From the NCBI GenBank assembly GCA_046299415.1, contig JBKBII010000004.1, forward strand, positions 196,626-260,625: 64,000 bases of DNA, in the 5' to 3' direction. Under the pieces are notes generated by a model. The model worked only from the letters and a program-made list of their open reading frames with translations, was not told where the DNA came from and did no database searches. Shown piece after piece: positions 36,818 to 45,546 of the stretch (within the stretch, counting starts at the first letter, position 1; every line of letters starts with the position of its first letter). This DNA comes from JBKBII01 sp046299415. Its GTDB lineage: Bacteria; Pseudomonadota; Gammaproteobacteria; Ectothiorhodospirales; Ectothiorhodospiraceae. The translations under genes were made by a program, and so were the position numbers.

Positions 36818-38464
36818 ATGAATGATGGGCGCGCGCGTTTGGGTGAGCGTTTGGTGGCCAAGGGTCGGTTGTCGCCGCGAGACCTCGAGCGTGCTTTGGC
36901 CGCTCAAGGGGAGATCGGGGAGCGCCTCGGGTCGGTACTGATCAAGTTGGGCTTGTGTTCCGAGAGCGACGTTCTGCAGGCGTTATCAGAGCAAACTGGG
37001 ATTCCAATCGCGATCAGTAGTGATTGGGAAGAGTGTCTGCCTTTGATCGTCGAGGGATTGCGTGAGGCGTTCATCGATGCGCATCGCGTGGTGCCGTTTG
37101 CGGTGAGTGACGGCGTCCTTTTTTACGCAGCAGCAGACCCCCTGGATTCATTCATTTCGACCTCGCTGGAGCTTGCGACGCACTTGCGCGTGAGGCCACA
37201 TTTCGCGTCGGCTGCCGATATCGAGCTGGGGCTTCGCAAGTATCACGACGGCGCGACATCCGACGAGGATTCTGATGATGAAGCCGATGGCGTAGAGGAC
37301 GAAATCGAATTCGTCGAAAATCTACGGGATTTGGCGTCGGACGCGCCTGTCATCCGTTGGGTCAATGAGGTCGTGGCTGGGGCAGTCGATTTGGGTGCGT
37401 CGGATATTCACGTCGAGCCGTTTGATGGCGAGTGTCAGGTGCGTTATCGGGTCGACGGCGTTCTGACGCTGAGCGAGGGCCCGTCGCTGAATCTCGTGCG
37501 AGCCGTGATATCGCGAATCAAGCTGTTGGCCGGGCTCGATATTTCGGAACAGCGGTTACCTCAGGACGGCCGTATCCGCATGCGGTCGAAGGGGCGGGAT
37601 CTGGATCTGCGCGTCTCGACCGTTCCAACGATGCATGGTGAGAGCGTCGTGATGCGTGTTCTCGATCGCAATGCCGCGCGCATGGGGCTCGATCGAATGG
37701 GCTTTTCCGATACGAATCTGGTTCGTTTTCGGCGCGCGATCCATCGGCCTTTTGGTCTGGTGCTTCTGACCGGGCCCACGGGATCGGGTAAAACCACTAC
37801 GCAGTACGCGAGCCTGACCGAGGTGTCCGATCCGGGCAAGAAGATTCTGACGGTTGAAGATCCGGTCGAGTATCAGTTGGCGGGCATCAATCAGATCGCT
37901 GTGCATCCTCAGATTGGTTTGGATTTTCCCCAGGCGTTGCGGTCGATCCTGCGCCAGGATCCCGACATTGTGATGATTGGTGAGATGCGCGATACCGAGA
38001 CAGCGAAGATCGCCGTTCAGGCGGCGTTGACCGGCCATTTGGTGTTGTCGACGTTGCACACGAATACGTCGATCGGGGCGATCGCGCGATTGGCGGATAT
38101 GGGCGTTGAGCGATTCCTGATCGCTTCTTCGCTGATTTGTGTGGTCGCGCAGCGGCTGGTGCGGCGGTTGTGTGATCACTGCAAACGGCCGTTGAACGAG
38201 GCCAGTAAGGAGTGTGTGCCGGTCGGGTGCGAGGCCTGCGGCGGCAGCGGATACTCCGGGCGCTTTGCGATTCATGAGGTGCTCGAGATCGATGACGATC
38301 TGCGTCAGTTGATCACCGGTGGGGCGCCTTCAGAGGCGTTGGAGAAACACGCTCGCGCCGCTGGCATGAAGATGTTGTACGACGATGGATTGCGCGCGGT
38401 CGCTGCGGGAATGACATCGCGAGCCGAGGTGCTGCGAGTGGCCAATGAGTCCAACGATGTCTGA
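36818..38464 (+). CDS. gspE: Type II secretion ATPase GspE (XpsE-like)
   Basis: A cytoplasmic hexameric ATPase that powers the type II pseudopilus. In order along 548 residues: an N-terminal GspE-N domain (about 5-140), an acidic linker (147-165), the ASDIHVEP block (194-201), Walker A (GPTGSGKTTT, 319-328), the Asp box (LTVEDPVEYQL), Walker B (ILRQDPDIVMIGEMRD), the His box (LVLSTLHTNT) and a zinc-binding loop with C452-x2-C455 and C471-x2-C474. It is the first gene of an E-F-G-H-I-J-K-L-M-N-D run. It is divergent from the sugar transferase gene, leaving about 130 bases for promoters. Confidence 0.97.
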   Translation: MNDGRARLGERLVAKGRLSPRDLERALAAQGEIGERLGSVLIKLGLCSESDVLQALSEQTGIPIAISSDWEECLPLIVEGLREAFIDAHRVVPFAVSDGVLFYAAADPLDSFISTSLELATHLRVRPHFASAADIELGLRKYHDGATSDEDSDDEADGVEDEIEFVENLRDLASDAPVIRWVNEVVAGAVDLGASDIHVEPFDGECQVRYRVDGVLTLSEGPSLNLVRAVISRIKLLAGLDISEQRLPQDGRIRMRSKGRDLDLRVSTVPTMHGESVVMRVLDRNAARMGLDRMGFSDTNLVRFRRAIHRPFGLVLLTGPTGSGKTTTQYASLTEVSDPGKKILTVEDPVEYQLAGINQIAVHPQIGLDFPQALRSILRQDPDIVMIGEMRDTETAKIAVQAALTGHLVLSTLHTNTSIGAIARLADMGVERFLIASSLICVVAQRLVRRLCDHCKRPLNEASKECVPVGCEACGGSGYSGRFAIHEVLEIDDDLRQLITGGAPSEALEKHARAAGMKMLYDDGLRAVAAGMTSRAEVLRVANESNDV

Positions 38465-39683
38465 TTACCGCTGTCGTGTGGTCAATGCCTCGGGTCGGGA
38501 AGAGGTGCGGGTCGAGAGTGCCGAGTCTCCGGCGGAGCTGGTCGAGAGATTGGCCCAGCGTGGGGAGATCCTTCTCGATCTGCGCGAGTCGAAGCGAGAT
38601 GGGTCGCGGGTGCGGGGCCCGGGGCTGCGTACGGGGCGGCGAAAAAATCCGTGGAAGCGTGACGAAAAACGCGTGTTTCTTGATGGCGTTGCCACGATGC
38701 TCGAGGCCGGTGTGCCGGCAGAGCGGGCGTTTCACATGGTGGTGGGCACGGTGCCCGATGGGTCGATCAAGACGATTGCCGATGAACTGCGGCGAGAGGT
38801 CAAGCGCGGTCGCGCGATCAGTACGGCGATCGAAGCGCGGCCCGAGTGGTTTGACGGCTTTGACGTGGCGGTGGTGCGAGCGGGCGAAGCGACGGGGTCG
38901 ATTGACAGTGCGTTCCGACGTTTGACGCAGGAGGCCGAGGAGCGGGCGGCGCTGGAGGCGGAGGTGCGGGCAGCTCTGGCTTATCCGATCATCTTGGTCG
39001 TCGTGTCGATTTTGGCGCTGGGAATCTTGCTCGGCTTTGTTGTGCCACAGTTTCGTGACCTGTTCGATGATGCCGGTGATGCGCTGCCGTTGTTGACGCA
39101 GATCGTGATTTCAGTCGGCGATTTCACCGCGCAGTGGGCGATCTGGTTGGTACTGGGGTTAAGCCTTGCGCTGGCGGCGTTGTGGCCGTGGTGGTTCAGT
39201 GCCGACGGCGTGCGTCGTCGCCATGGGTGGTGGCTGCGAACACCGTGGATTGGTGATTGGGTGCGTGGTTCCGATGCTGCCCGCTTCCTCAAGACGCTGG
39301 GTGTGCTGCTCGATTCTGGCGTCAACCTGGCGCCGGCGGTGAAGATTGCAGTCGGCGCGCCGCGTAATGTGGTGTTTCGCGAGGGACTGGGCGGCGTGTC
39401 GCCGCGTATCAAGCGCGGCGAGCGATTCGCGCAGGCGCTCGACGACTTCGGAGCGATTCCGAAGGTAGCGGTGCAAATGGTGAGGATCGGTGAAGAGACC
39501 GGGCGCTTGCCGCCGATGGTGTTGAAAGCGAGCCGCTATCTGGAACAGCGTTCGCGAGCGGCGCTCAAGCGAGCGGTTTCATTGATCGAGCCGGTTTCGA
39601 TTCTCGTTCTGGGTGCGTTCATCTCGATGATCATCATGGGGATTTTGTTGGGCATTCTTTCAGTCAACGAGATGGTCGGCTAG
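38457..39683 (+). CDS. gspF: Type II secretion inner-membrane platform protein GspF
   Basis: A polytopic inner-membrane protein that couples GspE to pseudopilus assembly. Two repeated T2SSF domains are seen: FLDGVATMLEAGVPAERAF and FLKTLGVLLDSGVNLAPAVKIA. Membrane helices lie around ILVVVSILALGILLGFVVP, WAIWLVLGLSLALAALWPWW and the C-terminal VLGAFISMIIMGILLGIL. I chose ATG 38457 (MSDYRC), which matches the family N-terminus and overlaps the gspE stop; ATG 38445 adds four residues. Confidence 0.96.
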   Translation: MSDYRCRVVNASGREEVRVESAESPAELVERLAQRGEILLDLRESKRDGSRVRGPGLRTGRRKNPWKRDEKRVFLDGVATMLEAGVPAERAFHMVVGTVPDGSIKTIADELRREVKRGRAISTAIEARPEWFDGFDVAVVRAGEATGSIDSAFRRLTQEAEERAALEAEVRAALAYPIILVVVSILALGILLGFVVPQFRDLFDDAGDALPLLTQIVISVGDFTAQWAIWLVLGLSLALAALWPWWFSADGVRRRHGWWLRTPWIGDWVRGSDAARFLKTLGVLLDSGVNLAPAVKIAVGAPRNVVFREGLGGVSPRIKRGERFAQALDDFGAIPKVAVQMVRIGEETGRLPPMVLKASRYLEQRSRAALKRAVSLIEPVSILVLGAFISMIIMGILLGILSVNEMVG

Positions 39684-39764
39684 CGTGCAGGACGGTACTG
39701 GTGCCGGCTGGTCGCCCGGCGAGATCGGACGGGTCACTCGGAGTTGTTATTTAAGGGGTTGTCT

Positions 39765-40178
39765 GTGGTGCGAAGAAATCGCGGTTTTACTTTGATCGAG
39801 CTGTTGGTCGTGCTTGTCATTCTGGGTCTGTTGGCTGGATTGGTCGGGCCGCGTGTGCTTGATCGCGTCGGTGGTGCAAAAACCGATACCGCAGCCGTTC
39901 AGATCGAGGATCTCGAGCGAGCCCTTGAGCTGTTCGTGCTCGATGTCGGACGCTACCCGACGACTGAGGAAGGTCTCGAGGCGTTGGTGCGGGCGCCAGC
40001 TGGTGTCAATCGCTGGAATGGTCCGTACCTGCGTCGTGCTCAGGTTCCTCAGGATCCCTGGGGTCGTCCGTTTCAGTATCGCTTTCCGGGACAGCACGGG
40101 GTCGTCGATATCTGGTCGCTCGGCGCCGACGGACAGCCGGGTGGTAGTGGTGAGAACGCAGAAATCGGCAACTGGTAG
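39765..40178 (+). CDS. gspG: Major pseudopilin GspG
   Basis: The main subunit of the type II pseudopilus, 137 residues. The class III signal is RRNRG/FTLIELLVVLVILGLLAGLV with Glu at +5. The C-terminal domain carries the family calcium-site region (RYPTTEEGLEALVRAP, QDPWGRPFQYRFPGQHG, DIWSLGADGQPGGSGENAEIGNW). I chose GTG 39765 because AAGGGG lies six bases upstream; a TTG at 39744 would lengthen the leader by seven residues. Confidence 0.96.
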   Translation: MVRRNRGFTLIELLVVLVILGLLAGLVGPRVLDRVGGAKTDTAAVQIEDLERALELFVLDVGRYPTTEEGLEALVRAPAGVNRWNGPYLRRAQVPQDPWGRPFQYRFPGQHGVVDIWSLGADGQPGGSGENAEIGNW

Positions 40179-40245
40179 GGCGGCTTGGCTTGCGTGATGG
40201 TTTCTCGATTCGCTTTCGCCCTGCGAGCCAACTGATACCGCCAAC

Positions 40246-40755
40246 ATGAACCGAACCGTCTCGTCAGCCTGTCGTCGATATCGACCGTCCAAGGGGCTCT
40301 CGGGGCCTCGTCCGGTCGGCGGGTTCACGTTGATCGAGATCGTCGTCGCAATGGTCTTGTTGGCGCTGATATCGAGCGCGTTGGTGGGCGTCGTGCGGCC
40401 GATGATCGAGGCTGCCGAGGCTCGTAGCTTCATGCGCGATCTTGCGACAGGCGTGGTGGCTGCGCGAAACATCGCCCACGATCGACGCGAAATCGTTGAT
40501 GTGGTGGTGAATACAGCGTCAGGTCGAGTACGTTTCACATCGTCTGATCGCGTGCTGACCGCGCCGCAGCGCATGTCGCTCGGGGGGGTGTTTGCGGATG
40601 ATTTTTCCAGCGACGAGGAGGGCGTCATCCGGTTTTATCCCGATGGGTCTTCGTCAGGTGGACGAATCGATGTCGATCGCGATGGTGCTTCGTGGTCGGG
40701 TATTCGCGTCGACTGGTTGTTCGGACGTATCGAGGTGCGTGGGAATGACCGATAG
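40246..40755 (+). CDS. gspH: Minor pseudopilin GspH
   Basis: A 169-residue minor pseudopilin with processing site RPVGG/FTLIEIVVAMVLLALISSALVG. The leader ahead of the cleavage site is long (about 26 residues), against six to ten usually. The rest is the variable globular domain. Position between gspG and gspI supports the assignment over a generic prepilin. Confidence 0.88.
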   Translation: MNRTVSSACRRYRPSKGLSGPRPVGGFTLIEIVVAMVLLALISSALVGVVRPMIEAAEARSFMRDLATGVVAARNIAHDRREIVDVVVNTASGRVRFTSSDRVLTAPQRMSLGGVFADDFSSDEEGVIRFYPDGSSSGGRIDVDRDGASWSGIRVDWLFGRIEVRGNDR

Positions 40756-41191
40756 CGGCGCAGAAGGTGGCGGCGGCTCTCGCGTTCTTAGCACTTGTCG
40801 CCGAGCTGGAGCTGGGTTTGCGTTGCTCGAGGTTTTGGTCGCGATTGTGATCCTGAGTTTCTCGCTGGCAGCGATCTATCAGACGATGGCCGAATCGACG
40901 CGATCAATGCGTCATTTGCAGGAGCGCGATCAGGCCTGGCAGGTCGCGGTGGTCGTTGCGCGGCAATTCATCTACGGCCGGGCCGATGAAGTGTCGCTTT
41001 CGGGTCAGACCAACGGTTTCCGTTGGCAGATCATCCCGGTTGATGTTCAGCGTGAACAGGTGCCTGCAGTCGATCAGCGCGTGGCTCAGGCCGGTGAGAG
41101 TCGCGCTTTTCGTGTCGAGGTCAGTTGGTCGGGTGCGCGGGGTAACCACTTGATCGGGAGCGAGTTTGTGCGCTACGAGCCCAGCGAATGA
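40745..41191 (+). CDS. gspI: Minor pseudopilin GspI
   Basis: A 148-residue minor pseudopilin with signal GAG/FALLEVLVAIVILSFSLAAIYQTM, the FALLEVLVA form typical of GspI. The ATG at 40745 overlaps the end of gspH by 11 bases, which suggests translational coupling. Confidence 0.9.
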   Translation: MTDSGAEGGGGSRVLSTCRRAGAGFALLEVLVAIVILSFSLAAIYQTMAESTRSMRHLQERDQAWQVAVVVARQFIYGRADEVSLSGQTNGFRWQIIPVDVQREQVPAVDQRVAQAGESRAFRVEVSWSGARGNHLIGSEFVRYEPSE

Positions 41192-41224
41192 AGCAATTAG
41201 ATGACGAGTTGATGGCGCGGTCAG

Positions 41225-42022
41225 ATGAACCCATTGATCGTTGAATCGGCCGCCAAGGTTGTGGGCTTTAGCGGGCCGCGTCGCGCTGAGTTTGCGCGCA
41301 ATCACGGGCGCAGTCGCTTGCCTGCGGGTGGGTCCCGGTGCGTTGTCGTGCCGGTTGATTTCCGACGGTGCCGCTGTGCTCGCGGTCTGACATTGGTCGA
41401 GATGTTGGTGAGCCTCGTGATCGTGGCGTTGATCGCGGCGGCGTTGACGGCTGCGATGTGGTCGGTGAGTCGCAATGGCGATGCGGTGATCGAACGCCGC
41501 GTTCTGTTGAGTGAGCAGCGCAACGCCTTCGCGTTCTTGCAGCGTCAGCTGGCGGCTGCCGAGCACCGGCCCGTCGAGATGACCGAACTTGGTTTGGAGG
41601 ATTCGCTGGCTGGCGGATTGCGCGGTTCGGACCAGCGCCTGTCATGGGTCGCTCGCCTGCAAACCTGGCATGGTGTAGCGGGATTGGTCGCGTTCACGCT
41701 GCAGCCGTCGGGGGGCGCTGTCGAGGGACGCACGACGCTGGTGCTCGAAATGACTCTGCTCGAAGAAGACGGTGAACGGGTCATGTCGCCTTTGACACCC
41801 GGTGTTCTGGGTGGCGAGGGCGATCGTTGGCAGCAGGCGTCCAATTGGGTGGTGGCTGAGGCCTTGAGTGACTTTCGCATCGAGTACCGCGAGGCTCTAT
41901 CTCGGGAGTGGTCGGGTGAGTGGTCACGTCGCGACGTGCTGCCGGACATGGTTCGGCTTTCCGGTGCGAACGGCCTCGGTGCGTTCGAGTTTCTGATTCC
42001 TTTGCGCGTGTCTGGGTTTTGA
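41225..42022 (+). CDS. gspJ: Minor pseudopilin GspJ
   Basis: A 265-residue minor pseudopilin with signal CARG/LTLVEMLVSLVIVALIAAALTA and a C-terminal domain including ALSDFRIEYRE and FLIPLRVSGF, as in GspJ. From ATG 41225 the leader would be about 54 residues, far longer than normal. An in-frame GTG at 41348 would give a 14-residue leader, so the true start is uncertain. Confidence 0.88.
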   Translation: MNPLIVESAAKVVGFSGPRRAEFARNHGRSRLPAGGSRCVVVPVDFRRCRCARGLTLVEMLVSLVIVALIAAALTAAMWSVSRNGDAVIERRVLLSEQRNAFAFLQRQLAAAEHRPVEMTELGLEDSLAGGLRGSDQRLSWVARLQTWHGVAGLVAFTLQPSGGAVEGRTTLVLEMTLLEEDGERVMSPLTPGVLGGEGDRWQQASNWVVAEALSDFRIEYREALSREWSGEWSRRDVLPDMVRLSGANGLGAFEFLIPLRVSGF

Positions 42023-42036
42023 AAGGTGCTCGCGCG

Positions 42037-43050
42037 ATGCCTCGTATGCGATCACGTTGTGAGCCCGATCGCAGCGACGTGCCGGACGGCGTCGACGGGT
42101 CTGGTCGTGTCGGTCGACCGCGGGGCTGTAATCGGCGTTTTCGGTATTTGGAGTCCGTCACTCGAGTCGTGATGAACAAGCGAGCCCCGTTGAGATCAGG
42201 ACTGCCGCGTTCGGTGGGTGTATTTCAGACACTGCGCCGCCAAGTTGGGATAGCTTTGGTCGCGGTGCTCGGCGTCATGCTCGCGATGGCGCTGTTGACC
42301 GGCGCGATCACGCGTACCGTGATGATCGAGCTGCGTAGCACTCAAGCGGCGGAGCAGCGGGTTCGAGACGACTTGCTGATGGAGAGCGTTGCGCGCGCCT
42401 TGGCTGCCGAGGCACGTGTCGACGGCGAACTGCTCAATCGGTATCGAGTTCAATACTGGTTCTTGGAAGGCCGCGACTTCGAAGTTCAGACCGTGCCAAC
42501 TCGCGGTTTGATTTCGCTGGGGTTGGCGCCTGATGACTTGGTCGCGGCAGCCATGGTGCATCGTGGCGGGGTTGCGCCCGATCTCGCTGATGTCTTGGCG
42601 CCAGAATTTGGCGCGCGCGCGCGCGAGGAGTCGTTGACTCAAGAGGATCTGATGGCTCTTCTGAGCGACTCGCCACTGACCGGTGAGCAAGTCTTACAGC
42701 TGGCTGGGGTGTTGTCGCTTTGGCCGGGCGGTGCCGAGACAGTTAGTCTGCGGGCGGCTCCGCTCGAGGTGCTCGAGATCCTGTTTGCTGGCAACCGGGC
42801 CGCGGCCGAAGCATTGATCGAAGCGCGAGATCGCGGGGATGATGAGCTCGACCGGTCGGGTATACCGGAGGCGTGGCTGGCTGAGACCAGCTCGTCGATT
42901 CTGTTGGTCATGATAAGATCAAAGAGTGATACGTGGGGCGTGACTGCTGTGTCCGGCTGGTTGTCACCTGCCGGCCTGCTTCCGGGTGGGCGCGATTGGG
43001 TGGTGAGCCCCCTCGAGACTCTGGCTCCGCATCCGGGTGCCGACGGTTGA
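42037..43050 (+). CDS. gspK: Minor pseudopilin GspK
   Basis: The tip pseudopilin, lacking Glu+5 as usual: RRQVG/IALVAVLGVMLAMALLTG. The downstream region contains the helical GspK domain (QVLQLAGVLSLWPGG, AAPLEVLEILFAGNRAAAEALIEARDRG). ATG 42037 lies 14 bases after the gspJ stop with GAAAGG upstream but gives a 70-residue leader; ATG 42172 would leave 27. The globular part is somewhat shorter than in E. coli GspK. Confidence 0.85.
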   Translation: MPRMRSRCEPDRSDVPDGVDGSGRVGRPRGCNRRFRYLESVTRVVMNKRAPLRSGLPRSVGVFQTLRRQVGIALVAVLGVMLAMALLTGAITRTVMIELRSTQAAEQRVRDDLLMESVARALAAEARVDGELLNRYRVQYWFLEGRDFEVQTVPTRGLISLGLAPDDLVAAAMVHRGGVAPDLADVLAPEFGARAREESLTQEDLMALLSDSPLTGEQVLQLAGVLSLWPGGAETVSLRAAPLEVLEILFAGNRAAAEALIEARDRGDDELDRSGIPEAWLAETSSSILLVMIRSKSDTWGVTAVSGWLSPAGLLPGGRDWVVSPLETLAPHPGADG

Positions 43051-43126
43051 GCGGATATCTCTGGAGCGATCGCCTCCCCGCGTGATTTTCCGCAGGTCTG
43101 TTGTTTGATTGAGAAAGGTTGTCTGA

Positions 43127-44341
43127 ATGGCTGTTGCGCAGAGCGAAGCGCTTAGACGTTTCTGGTCGTCGCTTCGTGCTGATCTTGCGCGGGGCTGGGC
43201 GTTTTGGCGGTACTCCGCGTTTTTGCGCCCCTTGGCATCGCGCCGCGCGATCCGGCTTCATGGGCTTAGGTCCGAAGGTGACGGTCCGTCGGGTGACGAC
43301 GATGCTCTGCAGGAATGGGGCGGGTCGTCTCGCTACGGCGTGATCGTTCAGGGTGTGTTTCGCGAGGGCGCGAAGACTGGCCAGCGGGCTCTGCAACTGC
43401 ACTTGGTTCCCGACTCCGAATGTCTGCGCCGAAAATTGACGCTGCCGTGGGCAGACGATCGCGCCACCACCAAAACGGTTCATCTTCAGGCGCCAGCGTG
43501 GACACCTTTTTCTTTGGATGACACGCTGCTTGGCTGGGTCGACGAGTCACCCGATCCGTACGAGGCCTGCGCAAGGCCTCGTCGTACGATTGAGGTCGTC
43601 ATCGCGTCGCAGTCGCGGCTGGCACGGCTTAGGGATCAGCGGGGCCGTGTTGCGCCTGCAATGAAGGTTGCGCCGGGCGGCGGCGAGCGAGAAGTGATCG
43701 AACATGACCGGCACGGCGCTGCATACCGAGCGTCTGCTCAGGCTGATGCCGATCGGCCTGCGGAGTCGAAATCGAGGTGGGTCGCGCGGGCGCGACATCC
43801 AGCCAGAGACGGTGATCGTTTGGTCGGCTTGTGTCCTGTCGCGATGAGTCAGGATCGTAAATCGTGTCCGGAGCTGACACCCTCTTTCTGGTCCCTCGGA
43901 GTATGGGTTTTGGCGCTGTGGGTCGGAATCATGGCGGCAATCGTCGCGCCGGGGATCATTGAGCGCGAGGCAGTGCGAGAAATGGAGCACGCCTTGGCCT
44001 TGGTGCAGTCGCAGGCGCGTCCCGTCCTCGATTTGCGCAACGAGGTCGATCGCCAGTCGGCCGCGATCGACGAGGCTGCGACTTTTCATCGCGCGGCTCT
44101 GCCGGCGGTGTCGTTGATGGAGGCGCTGTCCGCGCAGCTGCCGGATTCGGCCTGGGTGGAATTGCTCGAGACTCGCAGTGGCGCGATGACCGTCAACGGA
44201 TGGGCGCGAAACGCAACCGATGTTCAACGCGCGATCGAGGCGGTGCCATTCGTCGCAGGTGTGCGTCCGCTCGGTGCCTTCACTCGCGATGCCAGTTTGG
44301 GTATCGATCGATTTTCCTTTCAAGTCGAGGTTGCGCGTTGA
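43127..44341 (+). CDS. gspL: Type II secretion protein GspL (XpsL-like), PilN-type C-terminus
   Basis: A 404-residue bitopic inner-membrane protein that should bridge GspE and GspM. A cytoplasmic half with little recognisable actin-like fold is followed by one membrane helix (FWSLGVWVLALWVGIMAAIVAPGI, about 255-278), a coiled region (VREMEHALALVQSQARPVLDLRNEVDRQSAAIDE), and a PilN/GspL-type ferredoxin-like domain (LMEALSAQLPDSAWVELLETRSGAMTVNGWARNATDVQRAIEAVPFVAGV). A basic, low-complexity stretch (about 165-240) precedes the helix. Assignment rests on the C-terminal half and on position. Start ATG 43127 follows AAAGG. Confidence 0.85.
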   Translation: MAVAQSEALRRFWSSLRADLARGWAFWRYSAFLRPLASRRAIRLHGLRSEGDGPSGDDDALQEWGGSSRYGVIVQGVFREGAKTGQRALQLHLVPDSECLRRKLTLPWADDRATTKTVHLQAPAWTPFSLDDTLLGWVDESPDPYEACARPRRTIEVVIASQSRLARLRDQRGRVAPAMKVAPGGGEREVIEHDRHGAAYRASAQADADRPAESKSRWVARARHPARDGDRLVGLCPVAMSQDRKSCPELTPSFWSLGVWVLALWVGIMAAIVAPGIIEREAVREMEHALALVQSQARPVLDLRNEVDRQSAAIDEAATFHRAALPAVSLMEALSAQLPDSAWVELLETRSGAMTVNGWARNATDVQRAIEAVPFVAGVRPLGAFTRDASLGIDRFSFQVEVAR

Positions 44342-44958
44342 GTTTTGATCCGACTAGCCCGGCACCGTATGCCAATCCGCCGCGGGTTCGCTCGTGGCGG
44401 CGCGTGCCCCGCCCCGCGATCACTCTCGCGCTGATCGTATCGCTCGTCTTGCTCGGGGGTATCGCGGCGGTCTCGGGTGCGGTCTTGGTGAAGCTGAATC
44501 AATACGAGAAGTTTCGCGACGATTTTTCGGCTCGCTATGCTCGATTGCTCGGGACAGTTACGCAGCAGGATGTATTTCGTGGTCGGCTCGACGAAATCAG
44601 GTCGGTGCAAGCGACGTGGTCGGGAGGTGCTCGCGACGGCGTGACAGCGTCGCTTGGGGCTTTTCAGGATCAGGTGCGGCGCGATGCCGAGGCCGCCGGC
44701 ATTACAGTGACTGGCACGCGACAGATCCCGGTGCGTGAGGCAGGACCGTTCGAGGTCCTATCGGTTCATATCGACGCGAATGGCTCGCTCGAGGCATTGG
44801 TCGACTGGCTCAATCGCTTGGCAGAGATACGCCCGATCGTGGCTATCGAGCATTTCAGGGTTTTGCCGCGACAGAGCGCGATGCGTGTTGATCAGGTTCG
44901 CGATCACAACCTGACGATCGCTTTGCAGGTTTCCGTTCTGCGTGATCCCGAGCGTTGA
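44338..44958 (+). CDS. gspM: Type II secretion protein GspM (XpsM-like)
   Basis: A 206-residue bitopic protein: a short cytoplasmic tail, one helix (AITLALIVSLVLLGGIAAVSGAVLV), a coiled region and a C-terminal ferredoxin-like domain (FEVLSVHIDANGSLEALVDWLNRLAEIRPIVAIEHFRVLP) as in GspM/PilO proteins. The likely start is a rare TTG at 44338, which overlaps the gspL stop as TTGA and has GAGG seven bases upstream. No ATG lies between the gspL stop and the membrane helix. Confidence 0.85.
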   Translation: MSFDPTSPAPYANPPRVRSWRRVPRPAITLALIVSLVLLGGIAAVSGAVLVKLNQYEKFRDDFSARYARLLGTVTQQDVFRGRLDEIRSVQATWSGGARDGVTASLGAFQDQVRRDAEAAGITVTGTRQIPVREAGPFEVLSVHIDANGSLEALVDWLNRLAEIRPIVAIEHFRVLPRQSAMRVDQVRDHNLTIALQVSVLRDPER

Positions 44959-45470
44959 TGATGCGACGCCTCGCTTTGCTCGTTGTGCTGGTTTATTCAG
45001 GTATTGCGGCTTACACCGTGATGGCTCTGCGTGTGCAGGAAATCGAATTACCTGCCGCTGCGGTGCAGCCCGCATCTGAGTGGACCGCGCCCGCGCCGGA
45101 GCCGATGCTCGGCGAACGGGGTTTATCGGCGACACTTGAGCGTCCGTTGTTTTGGCCCGATCGGGCGCCGCGGCCTATCGTCGAGGAGGCACGTGCTGTC
45201 GAGGTGCCACCGATCGATCGTCTTCTCGGCGTTTTGAGAACGGAAGCCGGGCCGCTGGCCCTGGTGTCCGTCGACGGGCGCGTGGCGCGAGTTATGCAGG
45301 GTGAGGCGGTATCGGGCTGGGTGTTTGTCGGAGTGGACGACCGCGTGGCCGTCTTTGATCATCCCGACCGGGGAGAGGCGCGCTTGTCGTTGGCAGAATC
45401 AGCGCCCGGTAATGATCGGGAGCCGATCACGCGAGAACGGCGTCGAGGAGACGCCACCACCGACCGTTGA
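44958..45470 (+). CDS. gspN: XpsN-like type II secretion protein (GspC-type HR region)
   Basis: A 170-residue bitopic protein: an N-terminal helix (LALLVVLVYSGIAAYTVMAL), then LSATLERPLFWPDRAP and a beta domain (LLGVLRTEAGPLALVSVDGRVARVMQGEAVSGWVFVGVDDRVAVF) that resembles the HR domain of GspC. In xanthomonads the XpsN protein at this position plays the GspC-like part of linking platform and secretin, and no other gspC is seen here. The ATG overlaps the gspM stop by one base (TGATG). Confidence 0.8.
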   Translation: MMRRLALLVVLVYSGIAAYTVMALRVQEIELPAAAVQPASEWTAPAPEPMLGERGLSATLERPLFWPDRAPRPIVEEARAVEVPPIDRLLGVLRTEAGPLALVSVDGRVARVMQGEAVSGWVFVGVDDRVAVFDHPDRGEARLSLAESAPGNDREPITRERRRGDATTDR

Positions 45471-45546
45471 AAATTGATCAGACCGAGACTGTTCGCGTGA
45501 CTACGGCGCCTGGGCGCTTGCCGATAATTGATTCCGAGGTCGAACA